This document shows positions 42,551 to 49,517 of a stretch of 64,000 bases of DNA, in pieces. The stretch is from Spirochaetaceae bacterium. Lineage in GTDB: Bacteria > Spirochaetota > Spirochaetia > SZUA-6 > DRHE01. The stretch's first letter is position 1. Each line of letters begins with the position of its first letter. Where the stretch lies: contig CP070696.1 of assembly GCA_020353535.1 (NCBI GenBank), positions 1,551,361 to 1,615,360 of the forward strand. Reading direction: 5' to 3'. Made by a program: the position numbers and the translations under genes. The notes beneath the pieces were generated by a model that worked only from the letters and a program-made list of their open reading frames with translations, ran no database searches and had not been told where the DNA came from.

Positions 42551-43774
42551 TCATGCGGTCGCTCCTTGAATCTGTTTGATCACCCGGATACCCCACTCCT
42601 GTATGGCTCGATAGAAGATCTGGATCTCCTCCCGGTCGAACACCTCCGGGGGAAAAACTCCGGTATGTTTCACCTGACTCCTGAGCAGCATCAGAGCGAA
42701 AATCGAGGCGGGGACCGAAGTTAGCCAGGACACGTCGTTGGCCCCTTTGATCCATTGGCAGGCTTCATTGCCGTCCGGGCTTTCAGTCCAAAGTTTGTAG
42801 GATAGCTTTCTTCCCTCCCTGATCCCGACCACATCGCAGAGCAGCATCAGGCGGCTGTTTAGCTTTCCGCTGTCATACAGCTGGATCTGCTTCTTCGGGG
42901 AAGCGGTTTCCGGTATCTTCTGAAACAGAATCTCTCGAGGGCTCACCCGGCAGCCACCGATTTCGACAGGCTTCTCGTCCATCAAGCCCAGACCCTGGAT
43001 CAAGAACTTCCAGGTATCGATATCCGGTTCACCGATCTTGAAGTCACAATACTTCACGGGTTTGCCGCAGAACAGGGGGATGGTGACAGTCTCTTCGTGG
43101 TCGTGGAAGTAGCAACGACCACGTACACCCAGGGGAGGCGGGAACTCGTAGTCCTCCATGCCGCTGAAGGGAGGGACCTGTTTGGGTTTTCCCGCTTCCC
43201 AGATCGTAGCCGGCAGGTACAGGTCCTCCAGGTAGGTGCGCATGGACCACAGCGCAACAGGCCGATCGCACTCTACAATTCCGAAGTCCTTGATGCGGAT
43301 CGAATCAACCTCTTCCAGCTCCAGAACCGCGTCCTTGGCCATGATGTTGGTCAGTCCCGGATCGCCTCCCCCTCCGGTAAGACAGCGCAGTCCCGCCTTC
43401 TCCCACTGTTCGGCGTAGGCCAGCTGCTCGATCGGCACCCCTGCTTCCGGGTAGATCTCGTTGGAAGCCATGTCCAGATAGTCGATGCGGGCGTTGTAGG
43501 CAGCCTGGAGTACCTGTCGGACGAACATCGGGATGGTGGCGTTGATCACCAGATCGAAGTCCTCGGCCTTCATACGGGCGGTCAACTGCCTGATGTCGGA
43601 GGCGTCGATCGTTTCGGCAGCGATCTTGCCGCTGCCGTTTGTCTCGGCGATCTCCCCGGCCCGGGCCGGATTGATGTCCGTAAGAACGATCCTCGAGATC
43701 TCCTCAGCTTGAGAGAGTACGCCGCAGAGCACGGTAGCTTGAGCGCCGGCTCCGACGATGAATACTTTTTTCAC
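42551..43774 (-). CDS. Saccharopine dehydrogenase-like NAD(P)-binding oxidoreductase
   Basis: The 407-residue product opens with a Rossmann motif (KKVFIVGAGAQATVLCGVL) and DINPARA, which would contact NAD(P). DLVINATIPMFVRQVLQAA, YLDMASNEIY and TGGGGDPGLTNIMA are typical of the saccharopine dehydrogenase/carboxynorspermidine synthase group. The substrate is likely an amino acid or polyamine imine, but lysine pathway genes are not nearby. The ATG overlaps the stop of the small membrane gene before it by four bases. Confidence 0.88.
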   Translation of the reverse strand: MKKVFIVGAGAQATVLCGVLSQAEEISRIVLTDINPARAGEIAETNGSGKIAAETIDASDIRQLTARMKAEDFDLVINATIPMFVRQVLQAAYNARIDYLDMASNEIYPEAGVPIEQLAYAEQWEKAGLRCLTGGGGDPGLTNIMAKDAVLELEEVDSIRIKDFGIVECDRPVALWSMRTYLEDLYLPATIWEAGKPKQVPPFSGMEDYEFPPPLGVRGRCYFHDHEETVTIPLFCGKPVKYCDFKIGEPDIDTWKFLIQGLGLMDEKPVEIGGCRVSPREILFQKIPETASPKKQIQLYDSGKLNSRLMLLCDVVGIREGRKLSYKLWTESPDGNEACQWIKGANDVSWLTSVPASIFALMLLRSQVKHTGVFPPEVFDREEIQIFYRAIQEWGIRVIKQIQGATA

Positions 43775-44022
43775 GGATCACTCCAACGGAAGTCGCGGTC
43801 GGTGGCAGAGCGCCTGCCTCCCCTGGATCGTTCTTTGAGCTCCTGCAAGCGCTGTCGCACGGTCCTGGCATAGAAGATAATGACGGCTGGCGGCCCGGCC
43901 ATTAAGTAGTCTTCGAATCCTTTCCGCTTTCTCGAAAAGTAGAACCCGATGTAGAGCATGAAGCCGACGTGGATCAGAATTACCAGGTAATCCAGCCAGT
44001 GCAGCTTTACGACCGCATCCAA
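43771..44022 (-). CDS. Short membrane protein resembling the N-terminus of a sodium:solute symporter
   Basis: An 83-residue protein. AAGGAGG stands seven bases before a TTG at 44022, which I prefer to the ATG at 44040 because that box would lie inside the coding sequence. It contains one transmembrane helix (LDYLVILIHVGFMLYIGFYF) followed by SRKRKGFEDYLMAG. This is the opening of SSS-family symporters, whose remaining twelve or so helices are absent. A short polar tail (REWSDP-like, Arg-rich) follows. It could be a remnant of a lost symporter or a genuine small protein; the tight coupling with the dehydrogenase gene (ATGA) favours a translated gene. Confidence 0.6.
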   Translation of the reverse strand: MDAVVKLHWLDYLVILIHVGFMLYIGFYFSRKRKGFEDYLMAGPPAVIIFYARTVRQRLQELKERSRGGRRSATDRDFRWSDP

Positions 44023-44173
44023 GGTTGTACCTCCTTGCATCGAGATTTTTATCTATATTTTTGGATCAGTTTTGTGGAATTGCAAGTTTTTTTTCGGGAT
44101 TTTTTTGCGACGAATTTCACCCACACACCGTTGTTCAGATATGTATTCATTCCCGATACGCCGATCCCAGGCT

Positions 44174-44202
44174 GTGAAAGTGAGGTGCTTTTCTGCTACA
44201 AT
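44174..44202 (+). promoter_or_regulatory. Promoter of the AOR gene
   Basis: GTGAAA (44174-44179) and TACAAT (44197-44202) are spaced by 17 bases, with transcription expected near 44209 and the AOR start at 44240. Upstream (44041-44120) is an AT-rich stretch with two T runs, which might be an UP element or the end of transcription from the left. Confidence 0.5.
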
Positions 44203-44239
44203 AGGCGCACATTCCCGTTGTGAGGAAAGGCCTGCGTAC

Positions 44240-45970
44240 ATGAACGGCACCTTCGGCAGATTGCTGACGATCGATTTGAGTGCAAAAAAGACCCGGAGCG
44301 AGGGGATCCCGGACAGCGTGTTCGAGCAATACCTGGGCGGCAAGGGTCTTGGCGCCTACCTGCTGAAGCGGCTCAATCCCCCCGGCGTGGACCCCCTGTC
44401 CCCGGACAACCGCCTGATCCTGACCACCGGTCCGGCCTGCGGTTTTCCCGTTTGGGGAGCCAACCGCTACGCCGCCTTCACCAAGAGTCCTCTGACCGGG
44501 ATCTTTGCCGAGTCCTATTCCGGGGGCAAGGCCTTCCAGCCCATGTCCCGGGTCGGCTACGACGCCTTCGTGCTGGAAGGAGCGCTGGCCGAATGGGGCT
44601 TCCTGGAGATCAGTGCCGAGGGGGTGGCCTTCCACGATACCGGTTCCCTGGTGGGTAAAGACGCCTTGGAGTGTGAGCGCCTCCTGCGGGAACGCTACCC
44701 CGGGCGGGATCACGCCGTGCTGACCATCGGACCTGCCGGGGAGAAGCTGGTGAGCTACGCCTACGTGAATAACGACTTCGGCCGCTGCCTGGGGCGGACC
44801 GGCATTGGGGCGGTGCTCGGCTCCAAACGCATAAAGGCTCTGGTATTCCGGGGCAGCCTGGACAAAGAGGCGGCGGATCCGCAGCTGCTCGAGGCGTTTC
44901 GCAAGGAGTGGGGCAGAACCGGAAGGGACCATCCTGTCACAGAGGCATACAAGACCAAGGGTACCTCCATGGTTGTGGACCTGACCAACAAGGCCGAGGC
45001 CTTCCCCAGCCGCTACTGGCAGGAGGGCCGGGTCGAACACTGGCAGCGTATCAACGCCGAGGCCCTGCACCGGGAGTGTAAAGTCAAGCCCACGGCCTGT
45101 ACCTATTGCTTCATGGCCTGCACCCGCCGGAGCGAGGTTGCCGGCGGCCGGCACGAAGGACTGAAGATCGACGGTCCGGAGTACGAGACGATCTACGCCT
45201 TCGGGGGCCTGAACCTGGTGGAGGACATCCGGGAGATCGCCTATCTCAACGATCTCTGCGACCGGCTGGGACTGGACACCATGACCGCCGGGAACGTGAC
45301 CGCCTTCGCCATCGAATCGTTCAAACGGGGCAAAATAGACTTTTCGATCGATTACGGCCAGGTCGACAGGATCGCCGAGCTGCTGGAGCTGATCGCCGCC
45401 CGGGAGGGGATCGGTGACCTGCTATCCGAGGGGGTGAGGGCAGTGGCCCGCAAACTGGGCCTGGAGGAGATCTCCATCCAGGTCAAGGGCTTGGAGCCGG
45501 CGGGCTACGATCCCCGCTATCTCCAGGGCATGGCCCTGGCCTATGCCGTGGCTGACCGGGGCGCCTGTCACCTGCGCACCACATTCTACAAGCCGGAGCT
45601 CTCCGGGATGATCGATCCCCAGTCAAACGAGGGCAAGGCTAAGCTGTTCCTCGAGTACGAGGACCGGCTGGCCGTTTTCGACTGCCTGATCATCTGCCGC
45701 TTCTTCCGGGACTACTACTACTGGAATGAGCTGGCCACCATCATTGAGGGCAGTCTGGGCTTACGGTACAGCGAAGCGGATCTAAAGGCCGTTGCCGCCC
45801 GTGTCGCCGGCTCCATCCGGGCATACAACCTGCAGGAGGGCATGCGGCCGCAGGACGAAACCGTGCCGGAGTTCTTCTTCAGGCATCCGGTGGGAAGCGG
45901 TTCGTTCCGGCTGGATCACGGGCGGTTCGCCGAGCTGCTGGCCGGCTACTACCGGGTGCGGGGAGTTTGA
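44240..45970 (+). CDS. aor: Tungsten-type aldehyde:ferredoxin oxidoreductase
   Basis: This 576-residue enzyme of the AOR family interconverts aldehydes and carboxylates with ferredoxin at a tungsten bis-pterin site. It opens with FGRLLTIDLSAKKTRSEG and YLGGKGLGAYLLKR, then NRYAAFTKSPLTGIFAESYS and GRTGIGAVLGSK of the pterin-binding domains. The [4Fe-4S] ligands are in CTYCFMAC (about residue 290) with a fourth Cys late in the protein (DCLIIC region). The length fits classical AOR rather than the longer benzoyl-CoA reductase BamB. In acetogens AOR links acetate to acetaldehyde. AGGAAAGG precedes the ATG. After the stop, an imperfect hairpin (45981-46003) could slow transcription. Confidence 0.93.
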   Translation: MNGTFGRLLTIDLSAKKTRSEGIPDSVFEQYLGGKGLGAYLLKRLNPPGVDPLSPDNRLILTTGPACGFPVWGANRYAAFTKSPLTGIFAESYSGGKAFQPMSRVGYDAFVLEGALAEWGFLEISAEGVAFHDTGSLVGKDALECERLLRERYPGRDHAVLTIGPAGEKLVSYAYVNNDFGRCLGRTGIGAVLGSKRIKALVFRGSLDKEAADPQLLEAFRKEWGRTGRDHPVTEAYKTKGTSMVVDLTNKAEAFPSRYWQEGRVEHWQRINAEALHRECKVKPTACTYCFMACTRRSEVAGGRHEGLKIDGPEYETIYAFGGLNLVEDIREIAYLNDLCDRLGLDTMTAGNVTAFAIESFKRGKIDFSIDYGQVDRIAELLELIAAREGIGDLLSEGVRAVARKLGLEEISIQVKGLEPAGYDPRYLQGMALAYAVADRGACHLRTTFYKPELSGMIDPQSNEGKAKLFLEYEDRLAVFDCLIICRFFRDYYYWNELATIIEGSLGLRYSEADLKAVAARVAGSIRAYNLQEGMRPQDETVPEFFFRHPVGSGSFRLDHGRFAELLAGYYRVRGV

Positions 45971-46009
45971 GGGTAGAGCCGGCAGCGGGACAATTCCCTG
46001 CCCCCGCCA

Positions 46010-46189
46010 GAAAGACCTGCAGCAATCCTGCGTATGGCCATCGCTGTTTCGATTCGTATCAGATGAGATGAGAGGCGTTCCTCGGCATCGTTCCAGGATC
46101 GACTGCAAATCGACGTTCCCGAGTGTCAATGCGGCGGACTGTAAACGGGCGAGAGGGGGCGGGCTGCCCTTGAGAGCTCGTTTCAGCAC
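46010..46189 (-). pseudogene. Possible remnant of a PIN-domain (VapC-like) toxin
   Basis: Directly after the antitoxin gene on the minus strand, a GTG at 46189 opens LKRALKGSPPPLARLQSAALTLGN. This resembles the C-terminal half of VapC toxins (a PTPLRTLDALHLASAL-like block). The N-terminal half with the first catalytic Asp is absent. Further on, a frame change near 46070 would give RIETAMAIRRIAAGL, resembling the family's final helix. Similarity is weak and judged by eye only. If right, the toxin is truncated and frameshifted. Confidence 0.3.
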
Positions 46190-46195
46190 GCCTTT

Positions 46196-46378
46196 TCACT
46201 CCTGAACATTGAGAAAGGATTCCCACCGGGATATTCTGTTCGGAACTGGGATTGTGGGTTTGAGAATTTCCGCGATGACCCTGTCTCTGTCCGTAATCCA
46301 GATGACCTCACCGGATTGCACCAGTTGCAGGTATTTGCTGAGGTTGTCTTTCAAATTTTTTATGCCGACGGCTTTCAT
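46196..46378 (-). CDS. Phd/YefM- or VapB-type antitoxin, apparently orphaned
   Basis: A 60-residue protein starting MKAVGIKNLKDNLSKYLQLV, with VWITDRDRVIAEIL, the standard fold of Phd/YefM-type antitoxins: an N-terminal DNA-binding half and a short toxin-binding tail. Such proteins neutralise a PIN or RelE-type toxin and repress their own operon. No intact toxin gene follows; only the doubtful remnant at 46010-46189 is present. It may remain as an autonomous repressor or anti-addiction module. Confidence 0.8.
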   Translation of the reverse strand: MKAVGIKNLKDNLSKYLQLVQSGEVIWITDRDRVIAEILKPTIPVPNRISRWESFLNVQE

Positions 46379-46523
46379 ACCTGCGATGTAGCTAGGTTAG
46401 CCACTTCCATCATCAAGGCGATCCGTCTGGCACTCGGTAGTCGTCCTCATTCATGATCCGTCGTGGCCTATTGCAGTCAGGTAAATTTTGCTACGTCCTT
46501 TCAGAACCGGCTTTACAAACATG

Positions 46524-47063
46524 CTACTTGAAAACCGCGAGGATGATGCCCAAGACTGCTCCGATCTGCCCAATCCAGAAGAGGAACATCCATTTTATGG
46601 TGTCAGACTTGGACTTTTGGATGCCGCCGCGTAGGTCCGCGATATCAGCTTTGAGGTCATCCCGAAAGCTGATATCGCTCCGGACCATTTTTTCCCGCAG
46701 GCCGGTAATCTCCTCTGTCAGGCGTTTTTCAAACCGTTTTTCCGTACCGGCAAGTTCAACGCGTACGCTGGTAATCTCCTCTGTCAGGCGTTTTTCAAAC
46801 CGTTTTTCCGTACCGGCAAGTTCAACCCGTACGCTGGTAATCTCCTCTGTCAGGCGTTTTTCAAACCGTTTTTCCGCATCGGCAAGTTCAACTCGTACGC
46901 CGGCAATCTCTCGGCTAAGGGATTTTTCAAACCGCTGTTCAGCAATATCAATTGCAGAGGACCATGATTCTTTTTCGTATTCTTTTAACACACGTACCAG
47001 CGCATCGGTTGCCGCCTCCCCGAGCTTCTCCCGTAACGGTTTTGGTATAGACATAATCGACAT
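46524..47063 (-). CDS. Repeat-containing coiled-coil membrane protein
   Basis: A 179-residue protein with a long coiled coil and one C-terminal transmembrane helix (IKWMFLFWIGQIGAVLGIILAVF). The middle is three near-identical 22-residue repeats (EKRFEKRLTEEITSVRVEL plus three residues) and a degenerate fourth, matching the 66-base DNA repeats. The N-terminal domain (KPLREKLGEAATDALVRVLKEY) resembles that of small LA_3696/DUF1640-like proteins known from spirochaetes and other bacteria; their function is unknown. GGAG stands six bases before the ATG at 47063. It is probably a membrane-anchored cytoplasmic scaffold. Confidence 0.82.
   Translation of the reverse strand: MSIMSIPKPLREKLGEAATDALVRVLKEYEKESWSSAIDIAEQRFEKSLSREIAGVRVELADAEKRFEKRLTEEITSVRVELAGTEKRFEKRLTEEITSVRVELAGTEKRFEKRLTEEITGLREKMVRSDISFRDDLKADIADLRGGIQKSKSDTIKWMFLFWIGQIGAVLGIILAVFK
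46704..46950. repeat. 66-base tandem repeats inside the coiled-coil gene
   Basis: Three copies of a 66-base unit begin at about 46704, 46770 and 46836, with only one or two base differences between neighbours. A fourth, diverged copy begins near 46902. The unit length is a multiple of three, so copy number changes keep the reading frame and simply lengthen or shorten the coiled coil by 22 residues. Confidence 0.93.
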
Positions 47064-47266
47064 TTACCACTCCTCATTATATCTATACGGTGTTAAAGTA
47101 TATGACGATTCTGTTTGCAGGTCAATTTCTAGGGAATTTCTTGTGCTTCATTAAGAATACAGAGAATGAAGTCGATCAGGTTGGACCAGGTTGAAATATC
47201 TCTGCAAAGCAAGACTGTCTGGCACTGTACTGGGAGCTGTTGAATTTCTTTTTAGCCGAGCCTGAG

Positions 47267-48031
47267 ATGTCCTGGGAAGAGATTCTCTCAGAGGAAGATT
47301 TTCGGCTCTACAGGGAAAACATTTCCCTCCTGGAAGAGCAGGTCATCGAGCGTTTCACCCATTCCTATGAAGCACCCGATATATTGCGGGGGATCCGCAG
47401 CGTTCCACGGCATCTTTTTGTACATCGCGAGTACCGCTACCTCGCCTATACGGATAATGCCTTTCCCACCTGCTGCGGCTTGACGACCTCCGCGCCGTCG
47501 GTGATTGCGGAGATGATTTTTCACTCGGGGATCCAGCAGGCAGGTAGTCTCCTGGAGATCGGCACGGGAACGGGCTATGAAGCTGCCGTTCTATCTGAAA
47601 TGGGCGTGCACGTATTTACGATCGAGATCGACAAAACAGTGGGGCGTGCTGCCAACCGAATCCTATCGAGTCTGGGATACAAGGTGGACAATACGATTCG
47701 AAATCCCGAACGACGGGAAGAGGCGAGCCGGGCGTATTCACGTATTAGACGACTGTTCCCACATCGCGGGAGGATCGCGCTATATATCGGGAATGGTTCC
47801 GGCGGCCTTCCCGATGACGCCCCCTATGATGCAATCATTGTCGCCGCGGCCATCAGGCGCCTGGAAGACATAGGCCCGCTGAGAGCTCAGCTGCGGAAAG
47901 GTAGGCGTCTTCTGTATTTATACGGGGACAGGAATATTCAGACTCTCTACATCCTGGAGCGGCAAAACAACCGCTTTAAAACCGCCGTGCTCGAGGGAGT
48001 TTCGTTCAGTTTTTTACCGTTGATTACCTGA
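47267..48031 (+). CDS. pcm: Protein-L-isoaspartate O-methyltransferase
   Basis: This SAM-dependent enzyme repairs isoaspartyl residues in damaged proteins. The product has about 254 residues from ATG 47267 (a TTG at 47240 would add nine). VPRHLFV, the SAM-binding LLEIGTGTGYEAAVLSEMG and YDAIIVAAA are diagnostic. Between the second strand and GNGSGGLPDDAPYDAI lies an insertion of about 25 residues (RNPERREEASRAYSRIRRLF) not usual in Pcm. The C-terminal part fits the family. It stands alone before the Hdr super-operon; there is no evident functional link. Confidence 0.88.
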   Translation: MSWEEILSEEDFRLYRENISLLEEQVIERFTHSYEAPDILRGIRSVPRHLFVHREYRYLAYTDNAFPTCCGLTTSAPSVIAEMIFHSGIQQAGSLLEIGTGTGYEAAVLSEMGVHVFTIEIDKTVGRAANRILSSLGYKVDNTIRNPERREEASRAYSRIRRLFPHRGRIALYIGNGSGGLPDDAPYDAIIVAAAIRRLEDIGPLRAQLRKGRRLLYLYGDRNIQTLYILERQNNRFKTAVLEGVSFSFLPLIT

Positions 48032-48078
48032 ATTGATGCCGGGCCCAAGATCGATTCAAATCCATTTTGAAATTTGGA

Positions 48079-48168
48079 TTGACAATTTAGCAAAATCGTG
48101 GGACAATAATCCATCGTCCTTGACCACCGCGGTTCGGCTGTTGACAGTTGACCTATAGTTGATAGAAT
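48079..48168 (+). promoter_or_regulatory. Two candidate promoters of the Hdr super-operon
   Basis: P1 has TTGACA (48079-48084), a 17-base spacer and GACAAT (48102-48107). P2 has TTGACA (48141-48146), a 16-base spacer and TAGAAT (48163-48168), with a start near 48175, fifteen bases before the first ATG. Both have perfect -35 boxes. Their close stacking suggests strong or dual control of the roughly 16-kb operon that follows. Confidence 0.65.
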
Positions 48169-48189
48169 TAGTAGGACACCGGGAGCCGC

Positions 48190-48597
48190 ATGAGAATTCA
48201 ACTTTCCAGGCAGGCGCTGCTTTCTGAGCTGCGGGCGCAAGTGAAGGATCTAAGCGAGCAGAACCTCCTGGCCTGCTACCAGTGCGGCAAGTGTTCTGCC
48301 GGTTGTCCCAGCATAGAGGCCATGGATGTGATGCCAAGTCAGATCATCCGCTGGGTTCAGCTGGGTCAGATCGAAACAGCCCTGAAAAGCAAGACCATCT
48401 GGCTGTGCGCCTCGTGCCAAACCTGCAAGGTACGCTGTCCCCGTAGTGTGGATCTAGCCCGCATTATGGAAGCCCTGCGACAGCTTGTCCTGCGGGAAAA
48501 TGTCAACTACGTCCATCCCAACATGATCTCCAGTGAAGACCTGGAGGAGCTGCCCCAGATCGCCCTGATCGCCAACTTCAGGAAGTTCACCCCTTGA
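48190..48597 (+). CDS. hdrC: HdrC-like iron-sulfur subunit
   Basis: A 135-residue protein with two [4Fe-4S] motifs, CYQCGKCSAGCP (about residue 29) and CASCQTCKVRCP (about residue 76), as in heterodisulfide reductase subunit C. HdrC transfers electrons between HdrA and HdrB. It is the first gene of the super-operon, 15 bases from the predicted P2 start, with GGGAG in front. Its stop overlaps the TTG of hdrB. Confidence 0.92.
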   Translation: MRIQLSRQALLSELRAQVKDLSEQNLLACYQCGKCSAGCPSIEAMDVMPSQIIRWVQLGQIETALKSKTIWLCASCQTCKVRCPRSVDLARIMEALRQLVLRENVNYVHPNMISSEDLEELPQIALIANFRKFTP

Positions 48598-49517
48598 GCG
48601 CCCTCGAAGTTGCCTACATGCCCGGCTGCACCCTGAAGACCAAGGCTAGGAACTTCGAAACCACCACGTTGAAGCTGCTCGAGCTGCTAGAGGTGCGAGC
48701 GGAGGAATTACCCGATTGGTACTGCTGCGGAACCACCTACTCCTTGGCCTCGGACAACATAATGAATCACCTGGGTCCGATCCGCACACTGGTCAAAGCC
48801 AAGGAGTTGGGGCGGAGAGATCTGCTGGTGCTCTGCTCGATGTGCTACAACACCCTACGTCGGGCTCAAGAGCTGGTGCTCACTGATGAGGAGAAGCGGA
48901 GCAAGATCAACGAATTCATGTACGACGAGGAGACGGATTTCCAGGGAGACGAAGTGCGGATTGTGCATCTGCTCACCCTGCTCAAGGAGAGCATCGGCTT
49001 CGATCACCTGAAGGAAAAGCTGGTTCGAGACCCAGGCGGGCTCAAGGTGGCCGCCTACTACGGCTGCATGCTGCTGCGGCCCCGGGAGATAGCGGTTGAC
49101 CCGGTGGCGGAGCATCCCTCGATCCTCGAGGATCTGTTTGAGGCCTGCGGAGTGGAGAGCGTGTACTTCCCCTTCAAGACCGAGTGCTGCGGTTCCTACC
49201 AGACTGTGAACGAGAAGCAGGTGGTGCTCTCGCGGACTAAAGAGATCACCCGGTCCGCCGTAAAAAATGGAGCCGATCTGATCGTGACCAGCTGTCCCCT
49301 CTGCCACTATAACCTCGACGCCTATCAGCCAAGGGTAGCCGAGACCACCCCGGGCTTTCGGACGATTCCGGTGCTGTACATCAGCCAGATCCTGGCTTTA
49401 TTAGCCGGCCTGGAGGAAATCCAGGAATTCAGCCTGCACGCGGTAGATCCCAGACCCGTGCTGCAGGCAAAAGGCCTGATCGGTAAGGAATCGTTAACCG
49501 CCGGAGCAGGCGCATGA
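48594..49517 (+). CDS. hdrB: HdrB-like subunit with two CCG domains
   Basis: The 307-residue protein has the two cysteine-rich CCG repeats that bind noncubane [4Fe-4S] clusters in HdrB: YMPGC...WYCCG...CSMC in the first half and YYGC...TECCG...CPLC in the second. In methanogens this subunit reduces the CoM-CoB heterodisulfide; in bacteria the substrate is another disulfide or an unknown acceptor. The start is TTG 48594, overlapping the hdrC stop by four bases. It is the only HdrB in the cluster, although there are two HdrC and three HdrA-type proteins. Confidence 0.92.
   Translation: MSALEVAYMPGCTLKTKARNFETTTLKLLELLEVRAEELPDWYCCGTTYSLASDNIMNHLGPIRTLVKAKELGRRDLLVLCSMCYNTLRRAQELVLTDEEKRSKINEFMYDEETDFQGDEVRIVHLLTLLKESIGFDHLKEKLVRDPGGLKVAAYYGCMLLRPREIAVDPVAEHPSILEDLFEACGVESVYFPFKTECCGSYQTVNEKQVVLSRTKEITRSAVKNGADLIVTSCPLCHYNLDAYQPRVAETTPGFRTIPVLYISQILALLAGLEEIQEFSLHAVDPRPVLQAKGLIGKESLTAGAGA

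Noticed and set aside
44072..44239. Longer form of AOR from 44072
   Set aside because: The extension is AT-rich non-family sequence covering the promoter; AOR begins at MNGTFGRLL (44240).
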